Source of the DNA: Priapulus caudatus
Taxonomy: Eukaryota; Priapulida; Priapulimorpha; Priapulimorphida; Priapulidae
Direction: 5' to 3'
DNA: 42,469 nt
Assembly (NCBI RefSeq): GCF_000485595.1
Contig: NW_014577105.1
Coordinates: 50,516 to 92,984, forward strand
Under the pieces are notes generated by a model, which was not told the DNA's origin, did not search any database, and saw only the letters and a program-made list of their open reading frames with translations. A program made the translations under genes and the position numbers. Positions 1 to 13,732 of this stretch are shown one piece after another. Position 1 is the first letter of the stretch; each line of letters begins with the position of its first letter.

Positions 1-2732
<2,732 letters not shown>

Positions 2733-5700
2733 GAAATGATTACGGAACCCTGCAGCTAAACGGTGAGAAATGGCGACCTTTTTGGTGGTACGAAGCAAAG
2801 AGTGGGTGGCCGAAGGATGCTACTGATGTCTTAGGAGGTAAATATCACGACTACTATACATACGCTGAACGTATATATATATACATAATTATATCATTTA
2901 TGTGTGTGTGCGAAAATATTGTTTAACTGTTTATTACACCTATTATAACAATCACAAGTCTATGATGAAGGTGGTGGTGATATAAATAGTAAACATACCA
3001 ATATCAACCAAAACAGCAGCAACAATAACACAGTAATGATTGTCATTATTACTATCGGTAACGTGACTACGAAAAGCTAGCATGCGCAGTTTTCATGATT
3101 CACCATCAGAAGTAAAATACTGTCATGCACCAGGGGGCTTCTGGCTGATAACGTGCATACCGTTAACAGTCCTTTGCTTCAGTACTATAAATCGATCAAA
3201 GAAAATATATTGATGTCTTTTCTATATTTGTTTTCATGTACTGCAGGCGTGTATGGATCGTGTAACCCAGACAGCACATATTGCTTCGGACGGTTACCCG
3301 AGAAGTTACTAGAAAATTCAACACAGCTTTTAGCGAGAGATTCTCGCGGGAATGCGTTCAGGTGAGAGTTGTTTTTGGTAGCGAGGCTCGTCGGAGAACA
3401 AGCGGTTACTATAATGACTGCAGACCACCGTAGACGTTAAAAAATCCGACAGTTACGTGATTGCAAAATTTCACGTACGTTACGTTGAAAGCATATGTCA
3501 CGTGACTGAAAATAGCGCATAATTATGTTTGTTATTGTTATTACGCTGAAACGAAATAATATCACGATCTATTTGTGATTATTGATCTTTGGCCCTCGGC
3601 GAAATTTCCTTTACATTATTTTCTTTGGTAGGTGGTCATTTAATCCGGCGAACGCCCTCGCGCATGCGGCATGGCAGGCCTTCCACGACCAGAAGTTAGT
3701 GACTGTGCAGGACGCAGCCGTGTGGCCTCACCAGACCCTGTCTGGTAGGAGCTGTGCAACGTTTTCGCGCGAACACTTAATGAAATTTACTAATTAATTT
3801 AACTAACTGCACAATCGAGAAAGATATAGCAAACTATAGTTTCACGTAATAGGGAACATGTTACTGATTACTCCAGTATAAAAATTACCATGAGCATATG
3901 CTGTTATAGTATATAAAATAGCAGCCACATTATCGTATAGAGAGAATTCGCCTGAAATCGGTAACCACCCGACAAAATTGCATCTCATTGAATGACGTAG
4001 TGGTTCTAAACTGGTACAAAATCTCTATTTCTTAATTCAAGTTACCATGTCAAAATACAGTTACAGGGTCTCTTGAGAAAATCGGCATCATCAAGTAACC
4101 GTAAACTAACGGATTTGAATCATTGTATATTTTTGTGAAAATAACGGTCTACGAGTGGTCTAAGCCATTTGAGCCCTTCTTAAGACACTTGCTGTTACGC
4201 AATCAATACCAGTAAGTTCGGTTGTGGTCGGTAAAGTACGAGAACGTTCAGGAAGACTGTTTGAAATACTTGCTTTAACACGAACGACGCGACGCGAGAT
4301 AACCTATGAATACACGCAATGAAACGAGAATACACACAACTATGATGTTTAGATATTGATGTTTAGAATATAGATGTATACATAAATAGACTCCCCACAA
4401 GACCACTATGGATCTATGCTGTGATGTATCAACCATGAACCTAAACTAACCAATATGTAATCAAGAGCTTATAATACCTAGGTATTATAAGCTCTTGATG
4501 TAAACACATTCACATGCGTGCATTCAGGTCCAGGTAGATCATCGAGGGCGCGCATAGACTCGTTCGCCTACCACATGTCGAACGGCGTCAAGTCGCTGAT
4601 CCTTGACGACGACCTGTGCGGCTGCAACACGCTGCTCTTCGTCGGCAGCTCGATGTGCCTCATCCACACCGATCGCTACAAGGTACGTCACGACCTGGCC
4701 GGCGTCGGCTCGCTGACGACGACCGGATGTGACGCAGACGAACCGAGTCCCGCTAACGGTCTCGTGCTCTTCTTCAACGGTAAGTGCGAACGCCAATCGA
4801 TGACCTTTGTTAGCCGTGTAATGAGTGGAGAAAAAACGCGCCTGCCGATTTTTCGAGGTATTTCAATGTGCTTTCGCATTAAACTGCGCAAACGATGTGG
4901 GGATCAGTTGTCACTGTGCCAAAATCTATATAGGGCTCCGTCTCTCCTTACCTTACCTTTCTACGCTCATTCCCTTTTTTCTATAGCTCTCTCTTTCTCT
5001 GCCTATCATCTCATTTCTGCATCGCCTTTGCTCCCTCTTCGCTTCTTTCTCTCTCTCCCCATCACTTTCTATCGTTCTTGCCATTTCACGTGCGAATATG
5101 AGCGTAGCGTATTTACTTATACAAGTTTACAAGCAGCGTATGTTATACGTATAATATTCGATGTGCGTTCACGCAGACAATGCTCGTACGACGGAGGATC
5201 TCACAACGACGGTCGCTCCAACAACGGCGCGTACAACGGTGCGTACAACAACGACGACGACGAAGCGATCACGGAAAGCGACCCCTCGCCCAGAGCATTC
5301 CTACAATGAAAGACACGATACCGGAATCATCAAAGCTAGCGAGGAGCCTACCGATGACTCGGACGTCGTCGTGAGAATCGAGGGCGATAGCGTCGTCGCA
5401 ACCGTCAGGGGCGATAGGCGCTCATCGTTGCTGGCGCCGAGATTGGCCAACCCTCTTTCAGCGACAGAGGAGGACAATCCAGCCGGAGCAGCTGCAACAG
5501 AAGATAATAGGGCAACGGACAAAGAAAGGACAGCAAAGAAGAGAATGGAAGAGGAAGCAGAGGCAGCCGAGGAAGAAAAAAAGAGGATGGAAGAGGAAGC
5601 AGCAGCAGCCGAGGAAGAAAAAAAGAGGATGGAAGAGGAAGCAGCAGCAGCCGAGGAAGAAAAAAAGAGGTAAAAAAAGAGGATGGAAGAGGAAGCAGCA

Positions 5701-6564
5701 GCAGCCGAGGAAAAAAAAAAGAGGATGGAAGAGGAAGCAGCAGCAGCCGAGGAAGAAAAAAAGAGGGTTGCAGAGGAGATTAGAGCAGCTGCAGCAGAAA
5801 AGAAAAGGATTGAAGAGGAAGCAAAAGCAGCAGCAGCGGAAGAAAAGAAGAAGGCAGAAGAGAATGAGGCTAAGGCAGCGGCAGCTGAACGGAAAGCCAG
5901 AAGAAGAGCAATTAGAGATGAGCAGGTACGACGTAAGCTTGGACTTTACCGACCCGGAGACCCTCGGTTGCGAGGCTTTGGCCCGGGTGGGCCTCTAAGA
6001 GCTTCAGGGTATGGCGAGTTATCACAGAATCCGGATTTCGGCGCTCACCCACAGCAGGCTCGAATATCCGATAGCAATCTGCAGTCTTCCACTGAGTATG
6101 GCGGCTATCCGGCTCAAGCATATGAAGGACAGGCGGGATACGCCGGTGGCCAGCGCCGCATCCGATATCCGCTTACAAGAAGTGGAGATGTTGCGGCCGG
6201 GAGGGGATTTGGAGCCGGATTGACTCCCATAGGGGCACCCGAGAGATACCTTCCACCACGAGATGCTGGATATTCGAATCAATATAGGTCACCACCTCCT
6301 CGCTTTGCCCCTCCTGTACAATACGGCTTGGTGAAGGTCACTGCCGATGACGACGCAGAAGAACCAGGGATAGAAGAACTGCGAGATAGAGATCTGCGTT
6401 ACGAAGGGTTTCTAAGAGATGAAAGAGGTGGGCACTACAGGCAACAACCATCATACGGAGCAGCGCCTAGCTATGCTGGAGCATCAGCGTACGGCGCGCC
6501 ACCTACCGGCTTCTACGGCCCTCCACCTACTCATCGCGGCTTCGAGAGGGTTAGAAGTAAATAA
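2733..6564 (+). CDS. Extracellular-type protein: Cys-containing N domain, E/K/A coiled coil, Tyr/Gly/Pro tail (5' partial)
   Basis: I do not recognise the family. Five exons join in consistent phase: 2733-2837, 3247-3361, 3632-3744, 4528-4779 and 5177-6564, each bounded by AG/GT; about 655 residues are visible. The first four encode a domain with at least six Cys and many Trp, including the stretches GVYGSCNPDSTYCFGRLP, WSFNPANALAHAAWQAFHDQ and LDDDLCGCNTLLF. Exon 5 begins with a Thr-rich linker (TTTVAPTTARTTVRTTTTTT), then an acidic segment, then 14-residue repeats (KKRMEEEAAAAEEE) predicting a long charged alpha-helix or coiled coil. The last 190 residues are rich in Tyr, Gly, Pro and Arg (SYGAAPSYAGASAYGAPP). 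An in-frame TAA at 5671-5673 interrupts the helix repeats; the same frame reopens immediately and runs to TAA at 6562-6564. The signal-peptide exon is missing. A structural matrix, adhesive or tube protein is an inference from composition only. Confidence 0.72.
4461..4498. repeat. 38-bp perfect palindrome, TCAAGAGC type
   Basis: All 19 base pairs match; arms start TCAAGAGCTTATAATACC and meet at CCTAGG. TGTAA lies directly outside on both sides (4456-4460 and 4499-4503), a 5-base direct repeat consistent with insertion. It is inside an intron of the coiled-coil gene, about 30 bases before the acceptor of the exon at 4528. Confidence 0.92.
5536..5790 (+). repeat. 42-bp coding minisatellite (E/K/A helix repeats)
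   Basis: Units of 42 bases, 14 codons reading KKRMEEEAAAAEEE, occur about five times nearly identically and then decay into related E/K/A-rich sequence up to about 5930. Between the third and fourth units there is a 12-base insertion that duplicates an A-rich 11-mer plus a T and brings in a TAA stop. Confidence 0.9.
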
Positions 6565-6696
6565 CCACATAGGGACGTCGATGATCGCATGAAGTAGGTT
6601 TGTAAATTCAATAACCACTGCGTTTCACTAATGGGAATAGCCAACATATAGTCCATTTCGATTTCAGCCGCTGTAATATGACACTATATCCGTATA

Positions 6697-6757
6697 GACA
6701 TACTATCAGGAGTTAATCAAGACAAATTTTGTCTTTATTAACTCCTGATGGTATGTC
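6697..6757. repeat. 61-bp near-perfect palindrome, TCAGGAGT type
   Basis: The arms run outwards from about 6727. The core ends are TCAGGAGTTAA and TTAACTCCTGA, and the pairing continues into GACATAC/GTATGTC on the outside. It lies 130 bases after the stop of the upstream gene and before its likely poly(A) signal, so it would be a hairpin in the 3'UTR. It belongs to the TCARGAGY palindrome family described in the findings. Confidence 0.8.
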
Positions 6758-6915
6758 CTTCTTACTGACGTAAAATATTTATACTCAGCGGTGAAATGCT
6801 ATAATCTGCAAGTATTTATCCACAAGTAATTTATGATCATTTCTGCTGCGTATTTGCACTTGTACATAAATTTATTTTTCGTGATAATATATTCCAAATC
6901 GACCATAGTTAAGTA

Positions 6916-6921
6916 AATAAA
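6916..6921 (+). promoter_or_regulatory. Likely poly(A) signal of the coiled-coil gene
   Basis: AATAAA lies about 350 bases after the stop codon at 6564. Further candidates occur downstream, for example near 7415, so the exact 3' end is not fixed. Confidence 0.5.
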
Positions 6922-8536
6922 CCTTAAATTCTGGACGCGGGATTAATACGTAAACGTTTCGATAAACTGTACGGGTTGTTTAAATATTTTAATGTTCGAA
7001 TATTTAAATATTTGAAGTTTCGGATTGACTTTACAGACCCATTAAGGTAATTACATCGTAATGTAAACCAGCAGTCGTAATCAAGAGCTTTTCATAGGAA
7101 GCTCTATGGTAACTATGGTAACTAGGTAATTACAAGGATAGTATGTTTGGACGACGAGGGAATTGGGGGCTACCATTAGAGGTTATAATAGATTTGGGAT
7201 ATTACACATCTTAGCAATGAAACTTTCTTTGCGTTATTGTCATCTTCATAAATATAATTACATTTAATATGTGCCTCTATAGGTAACTTGAAATACTCAC
7301 GTATTTGTATATAGTTTTCATCACCGTAACACTTTCGTGCGATTACTCATTCGGTTTAAAATAGATCATACTTTTCATTATTGTGCGTATTGCTATGTTA
7401 ATTACAACGTGCAAATAAAACGAATTTCCGTTATGTACAAAATATATAACAAACTAATAAGCCATTGTCTTTGTTCCTGATATCTTTTGCTTTCGTCTTA
7501 TTTTTATTTATGTGCCTTTCCAAAATTTTTTTTAGTATAAGTTCAGTTACTGTACCATACCAAATACCAAAATTTTGCTGTTATTATTGAGAAATTCTAA
7601 AACGTACAACGCATACAGGCGTTTGCGTCCGTGACGAAAAAAACAAGAGTTACTCGTAGAGCTCAGAGCTTCTTTTCAAGGTCGGCCAGAAACTGGAATC
7701 GCTGCCCACTGAAGATCGCTCAAACAGACGCCGCAATGAGTGCGGCCATGGCCGTAAGGTGTTTTAGCGAAATAAAAAATAGGAACAACGATATATCTCC
7801 CCACGTTTAATTAATCAAATTTATCATCTCGTATATAAGCGATGTGTGTGTTGTACATGAGCACGCCTGCCCCTGTGTTTGTGCGTTTGTGCTGACGCAC
7901 GATTTCGTTTTGGCGGGGTCACATGTGCGCGTATGTGTGTTTACTCGTGTAAAGCCTGCTTAATGGGACATACAACAGTAGCTTACGCCAATTGTTCACT
8001 AAAAAAGTAATTGTTTTTTATTAAGGCGTTTGCTTTATTAAGGTATTGTTATTTAAAGGGAAAATTATGCCCACCTGGCAAGTGGCAAGCATGCATGAAG
8101 GCTTGATTATCTCTGGACATGCGAAACCTATGCAAATACTTACCCAGGGAACACGATATCGAATAAAAATTGTTAAAAAAATAGTTGAATTCATGCAGAT
8201 GCGAATAAAACAAATAAAGCAGAAATTTCGTAATATTATTTGTTTACTAATCATACCAACGATGCACACACATATACACGCTAATACGAGCATCTTCGTA
8301 GCGCGTTGAAACACTACCGTTAAAAACGGACGTTGGTTCACTAACGTTGGAAAGTACCCACTAGCTTTTAAGACTCGTCAAAAATAAAAGCACCAGTATG
8401 TAAGGACAGCTGAAAAAGCTATTATAATAAACGGCAATATTGCGTCACTATCTAATCGTCCGCTCATAATTATCAACATTATCACTAGCGTGAAAAGACG
8501 CTCTCCTTGTCCCCGAAACTGTACAAATCAAAATGA
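6922..8536. other. Convergent intergenic region
   Basis: This AT-rich stretch lies between the 3' ends of the plus-strand gene and the minus-strand gene. Short ORFs here (for example 8046-8309 +) lack splice context and look like chance. A degenerate TCAAGAGC-type inverted repeat begins at 7081. I see nothing else. Confidence 0.5.
7081..7109. repeat. Degenerate TCAAGAGC-type inverted repeat
   Basis: Starts TCAAGAGCTTTTC and has a partly matching right arm, GGAAGCTCT. The preceding bases GTAA resemble the left flank of the 4461 palindrome. Probably a decayed family member. Confidence 0.4.
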
Positions 8537-8542
8537 TTTATT
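8537..8542 (-). promoter_or_regulatory. Likely poly(A) signal of the mucin-like gene
   Basis: On the minus strand this reads AATAAA, about 225 bases past the TGA at 8768-8770. It is the closest canonical signal. Confidence 0.5.
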
Positions 8543-8767
8543 TTTCAGATTTGGCGATGCTTGGGTATTATACAGACTATATATTTTGTTATAACTCTCT
8601 TCATCCCATGAAAGCATGTAAATCAAATGGTAATTTCGTAGATTTTACTATGCCTCTTGGGTATATAGACTGTGAATATTTTCACAAATCCCCTCGTTGC
8701 CCAGAAAGTGTACAGAGTTAAACGATAACTTTCAAATTTGGCGATGCATTTGTCAAGTGGTTGACGT

Positions 8768-10731
8768 TCAATAGTGTTGGTTTCCATATCTTATCGAAGC
8801 GTATGTGTCATCTAGCCTGTTCGTAAGGCGTTCTCTACGGTCGGAGTACGTGTAAAATTGACGTCCACGGTTAGGCGCATTTGCTTCCTGTGAGTCATAA
8901 ACAGGTTGTTTATCTACGTACAGACGACCGTGTACACCATCATTATTATAGCGGGATACTTTTTGTGAAGAGATCTGTTCATATTTTCCCCGCGAGAAAT
9001 AGGCAGGTTGTCTATCTACGTACGGACGATCGTGCTCATCATTCTTATTATAGGGAGGGGCTTCGTCTGAGTAGCTGTGTTCATATGTTTCCCGCGAATA
9101 ATAAGCAGATGGTCTAGTTATATATGGACGGATTAGGCCCTTTTCATGACGGGAATGATATCTGAGATGATCGTATATAGGTACGGCAACTCTAATATTA
9201 TAGTCGGATTCATAACCAGACGATGATTTAGAGGTAGTGGTTGCAGCTGTAGTGGAAGGATCAGTCGCAACTGTAGTGGAAGGATCTGTCGCAACTGTAG
9301 TGGAAGGATCAGTCGCAACTGTAGTGGAAGGATCAGTCGCAACTGTAGTGGAAGGATCAGTCGCAACTGTAGTGGAAGGATCAGTCGCAACTGTAGTGGA
9401 AGGATCAGTCGCAACTGTAGTGGAAGGATCAGTCGCAACTGTAGTGGAAGGATCCGTCGCAACTGTAGTGGAAGGATCAGTCGCAGCTGTAGTGGAGGGA
9501 TCAGTCGCAACTGTAGTGGAAGGATCAGTCGCAACTGTAGTGGAAGGATCAGTCGCAACTGTAGTGGAAGGATCCGTCGCAACTGTAGTGGAAGGATCAG
9601 TCGCAGCTGTAGTGGAAGGATCAGTCGCAACTGTAGTGGAAGGATCAGTCGCAACGGTAGTGGAAGGATCAGTCGCAACTGTAGTGGAAGGATCCGTCGC
9701 AACTGTAGTGGAAGGATCCGTCGCAGCTGTAGTGGAAGGATCTGTCGCAACTGTAGTGGAAGGATCCGTCGCAGGCGACTGATCCTTCCACTACAGAACT
9801 GTAGTGGAAGGATCAGTCGCAGCTGTAGTGGAAGGATCCGTCGCAGCTGTAGTAGAAGGATCCGTCGCAGCTGTAGTGGAAGGATCAGTCGCAACTGTAG
9901 TGGAAGGATCAGTCGCAGCTGTAGTGGAAGGATCCGTCGCAGCTGTAGTGGAAGGAGCCCTCGAAACTGCAAGTGGAAGGATCAGTCGCAGCTGTAGTGG
10001 AAGGATCAGTCGCAGCTGTAGTGGAAGGATCAGTCGCAACTGTAGTGAAAGGATCAGTCGCAGCTGTAGTGGAAGGATCAGTCGCAGCTGTAGTGGAAGG
10101 ATCAGTCGCAGCTGTAGTGGAAGGATCCGTCGCAGCTGTAGTAGAAGAATCAGTCGCACTCGTGGAAGAATCAGTTGCACTCGTGGAAGAATCAGTGGAC
10201 CCGTCCTGAAGCACAATATTTTCCGAATCGCTTGAAATGGATGGCGTTGTCATAAGCAATAAATGCTCGGCAGTGAAATCAATTGAATCAGTTATGAGAT
10301 TAATTCTTGCTGCTCCTGATTCAAAAAGCGTCCTCTTTCCTCTCGAAGCTGATCCAAATTCGTCATCAAAGGTATCGCTGCTACCGCCGTCCAAATCATC
10401 TGTAAATACAGATCGATGACAGACAATGATTTTCATACAAACACTGGATTGCGGGCTGCCTAATAAAGGTAAATATCGTTTTTGTAATCTGAAATATATG
10501 AACATATAGATGTAAACGCATTTTATTATAAACACTAGGAAAGTTTAATAAATGAGATAATGCATCAATTATTTAATTTGTTAGAAATTGCATTTATTCG
10601 TCGCAATGCGGTTGGAAACATACTATATATGAGCGTGCGCTTATTTAATGTATTTACGTACCATTATTGCTATGTGCGCATAGCAACAGTGATGACAACG
10701 TCAATAGTATGATCGCCGTACCTTTTCCCAT
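8768..10731 (-). CDS. Secreted mucin-like protein with octapeptide repeats and Tyr-rich C terminus
   Basis: Two exons on the minus strand: 10731-10662 and 10399-8768, joined across a 262-base intron (donor GTACGTAA, acceptor TGTATTTACAG) in matching phase 1. Exon 1 encodes a clear signal peptide (MGKGTAIILLTLSSLLLCAH). Exon 2 opens with an acidic segment (DDLDGGSSDTFDDEFGSASR) followed by the dibasic site RGKR, a possible furin site. Next come about 37 copies of DPSTTAAT/DPSTTVAT, a Ser/Thr/Pro-rich array suited to dense O-glycosylation. The last 140 residues are rich in Tyr, Arg, Asp and Asn, with three imperfect repeats of about 36 residues (RPYITRPSAYYSRE, RPYVDRQPAYFSRG, RLYVDKQPVYDSQE). 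TGA is at 8770-8768. Two lesions break the array: a 25-base unit near 9965 (+1 shift) and a 22-base in-place inversion at 9775-9796 that creates TAG. Apart from these the signal peptide, array and tail share one frame. An acceptor-like GTGTTACAG just before the ATG suggests a non-coding upstream exon. The family is unrecognised; adhesive or sclerotised secretion is an inference. Confidence 0.78.
9243..10146 (-). repeat. 24-bp coding minisatellite (DPSTTAAT)
   Basis: About 37 tandem 24-base units, unusually homogeneous; most variation is A/G at one position (Val/Ala) and A/C/T at a third codon position. Because 24 is a multiple of three, several frames on both strands are open, giving false ORFs such as VVEGSVAT on the plus strand. 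The unit boundary is marked by GATCC/GATCA. The last few units at the 10150-10195 end are diverged 18- or 24-base versions (SSTSATD). Confidence 0.95.
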
Positions 10732-10732
10732 A

Positions 10733-10873
10733 TTGACCGCTCTGTAACACAATTAATTATTTTAGTAATATAAAGCAAAGCTTTATACTATTAGTGTACA
10801 GTTAGTTGTTTCGAGAGGAATGCCCCTTATTTATAATGCTATTGCTTATATCCCACATGCTACTGCATGTCGA

Positions 10874-10917
<44 letters not shown>

Positions 10918-10921
10918 GTAT

Positions 10922-10968
<47 letters not shown>

Positions 10969-11036
10969 TATACTATATACGATATGCTATATAGTACTAT
11001 ATATATATACTATATATACTATGTACTATATGCTAT
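10733..11036. repeat. AT-rich flank with (AT)n microsatellite
   Basis: Upstream flank of the mucin-like gene followed by (TA)n tracts (10875-10970) and irregular TATACTATA repeats. There is no coding content. A TTTATATTA stretch near 10780 on the minus strand could serve as a promoter element but is not distinctive in this composition. Confidence 0.8.
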
Positions 11037-11303
11037 TTAGTGCATCACGTGATAAATCGTTGAAATTCTATTGGATAACGCAGCAGGCACTATGAAGCAA
11101 TAGTGCCCGCCGCGACGCATTGTTATTATAACGCATTGTGTTCACGTCACGAATTCTCCTGGCGTCTGGGCGCCACGCAAGAGTTTCGAACGGCGGTTGT
11201 GTTCGTGTGAACGTTTTTTACATCGAATGCACCGGCAAATTAGGAGTATAAAGAAGGTATATAAGCATGAAAAGTAGATTGGCATAGTCATGTGATGCAC
11301 TAA
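11037..11303. mobile_element. Candidate 267-bp MITE with 16-bp terminal inverted repeats
   Basis: The ends read TTAGTGCATCACGTGA and, inverted, TTAGTGCATCACATGA (15 of 16 match). The element contains an internal hairpin built on GGCACTAT/ATAGTGCC, and the same motif pair recurs just outside (11334-11373). It is more GC-rich than the AT satellites on both sides. There is no coding capacity and no clear target duplication, because both flanks are low complexity. Confidence 0.45.
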
Positions 11304-11398
11304 AAACATTAATCACCTGCTCGCTACCGCTCGGGCACTATACCTTCCCTCAGCAACACTATGAGAACATAGTGCCCCCAACAACAGGCATTAATATA

Positions 11399-11600
11399 TA
11401 AATACTATATACTATATACTATATACTATATACTATATACTATATACTATATACTATATACTATATACTATATACTATATACTATATACTATATGCTCTA
11501 TTATACTATATACTATATACTATATACTATATACTATATACTATATACCATATACCATATACTATATACTATATACTTTATACTATAAACTATTTGCTAT
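11399..11600. repeat. TATACTA heptamer satellite
   Basis: About 25 copies of a 7-base unit (TATACTA) with occasional TATACCA variants. Its last part is also the first sequence of the second copy of the large duplication (18703 onwards), so it sits exactly at the duplication boundary. Confidence 0.9.
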
Positions 11601-12539
11601 ATACTATGTACTATGCTGCTAATATGTGCATACCAAATATATCGCTGTGTGACATATGAGGACCGTTTGCATACGAATAGTGATTTTCGTGAAAACCGCT
11701 TATGTATTAATTGCAGAATTGCTTTTAATCCAGAACATGTTGACTAATAATACAGAAAAACTGTTTCCTGCCCACATAGACGGGCGGATTTAACGCTTAC
11801 TCATTAAATACAATAAATATATTACGAGAAAATAAACCCCTAGCCGTTTATAGTAGAAAATCGCAACTATTTGCAATATTTTAAGAGTCTATGGATGGCA
11901 AAGTATGGGTAATAATAAAACGAATAGTATTGGAGCATTCAGCGAGTGAGCCCTGAGACATCTTTGGCAAACTTCGAGTCAGACAGGTAGCAGGACAAAG
12001 CGTCCGTTTAATATACTCACAATGAATAGGCGCACGATCATTTCTGGATAAATTATAATTTCAGGAAACCATAATAATGTGTATGTTAGTATGTTGAGTA
12101 TATTCCAGTTGCTGTGCATGTGGTTACTTACACTTTAAGATTATCGCGAAAACCACATACATAAACGCAATTGTGCAGTTGCTATTATAGAACAAGATTA
12201 GAACCACCAGAAGATTTTCAATTGCAAGTTCAACATTTCTTGGGCTGATTTCACTAAAAGACGTTTATAGAATGTTGCCATTTACAAGGATAAGCTCATT
12301 GCAGGTGCGCAGACACTAATATATCTACGGATATTTCGATTTGTGACAACGAAAAGATACATATAGTTTCAAGTATTGCCATGTCGTTCTCATTCACAAA
12401 TATAAAGAACAATTCTTATAATGCAATTTTATCATGGAAATTGGACTTTCAGTCTGCTTCGCCATGCACAACCCTACGCCTATTTGTACAATAATAAATG
12501 TAATGTACACAAAATTAACCACCTATTTATAATTCTATA

Positions 12540-12860
12540 CATTACATATTATATACGATGACTTACCTGGAATATCACGACACACACTCTCTCCCACACA
12601 CACCGGGGTTGCAACCTGCGACGAGATATGGTAGCGCGGATAACGTCGGTTTGAACGCAGCGGCAGTATTGCACACCGTCTAGCAGCGGTCATGCCAGCG
12701 CTGCCGCTACCCATGTCTGCACAAGGTGAAACGCCCACAAGACAGGACACCACACGACAAGTTTAAGGTGGGGAGGGGAATCCCCGATGGATTCGAACAC
12801 GTCCCTCATTGTGTCAGGTTACTGATCTCAAAACCACCGTGCACTGTAATGTGACGAACC
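12540..12860 (-). mobile_element. Possible tRNA-derived SINE (copy 1)
   Basis: On the minus strand the sequence near 12787-12796 is GTTCGAATCC, a good match to the Pol III B box. About 35 bases upstream is a weak D-arm-like GGTT...AACC segment and an anticodon-arm-like CCT...AGG. The downstream body is moderately GC-rich and ends near a GTAAGT-like sequence. The A box is poor and no poly(A) or repeat tail is obvious, so this may instead be a decayed tRNA-like remnant. An equivalent copy lies at 19697-20015. Confidence 0.3.
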
Positions 12861-13335
12861 AGGTTGTCAGCTTGTTTGTTACGCAATGATGCAAATGTTC
12901 GGAATCGAAGAAATCAAAGGCTCTAACTTGGAGGACTGATAGGACTGCGGAAGTTAATGTAAGATATGACCTTCATCTGCCTTCTGATCGCTGCGGTGCG
13001 GGGCTGTAGTCAGACCATGGAAATCATCGACCCATTCTGATCTATAAGTATAGGTCAGAATAAGACAATGCCGGTGAAATGAATCCCCGCCATATCTATG
13101 GATTCAAGTTAAGAAAAAAAACTCAACTTGTTGTTGAACCACACACACGCGCAAGTAGTGTAAAACCGTCTTAAAAATTGCACGAACAACAAATGTTGGC
13201 GCCTAGAATTAGAATTGCTGATATTAAACGACCCGGATCTTAGCTGTGTATAAGGTTTCTGCCAAGGAAACCCCATGTACTAGGTATCACTGAGGCAAGG
13301 CAGAAACGGATGTCACATGAGCGAGCATGTCATAT

Positions 13336-13355
13336 CATTTGTGTGTGTATGCGTG

Positions 13356-13409
<54 letters not shown>

Positions 13410-13485
13410 CGTGTGTGTATGTGTGTGTGTGTGTGTGTTGTGTGTGCATGCGTGCGTGCGTGCGTGCGTGCGTGCGCGTGTATGT
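13336..13485. repeat. (TG)n then (TGCG)n microsatellite (copy 1)
   Basis: A long (TG)n run with a few interruptions passes into TGCG tetranucleotides. The equivalent in copy 2 (20500-20645) is heavily altered. The ORFs across it are artefacts. Confidence 0.95.
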
Positions 13486-13732
13486 ACATGAGCGTGGACG
13501 TGTTTGACGTAGGTACGACGAGTAATTCATGTATTGTTCTGTATGTTATCTTGATATTCATACTAATGCGTATATAAATGCCTAGTAAGTACTACCAACT
13601 ATGCAAAACAATGTAATTAACATATTATGCGTATATATACATTGCATTTATAATACACTGCTACTTCGTTGCACAGATTTCGCTACCGACTAGCACTAGC
13701 AGAACTTTCTGACATAGCTGCAATAAAACCTA

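Noticed and set aside
9237-10235. Plus-strand ORFs reading VVEGSVAT repeats (up to 181 codons)
   Set aside because: They are shadows of the minus-strand octapeptide array: a 24-base unit without stops is open in several frames. The minus frame alone links to a signal peptide and a non-repeat tail.
13310-13577. Cys-Val and Thr-His rich ORFs over TG/CA tracts here and at 1197, 15042, 15935, 20470, 22279, 22998, 37514, 40003 and 41729
   Set aside because: Pure consequences of dinucleotide or hexanucleotide repeats being open in all frames.
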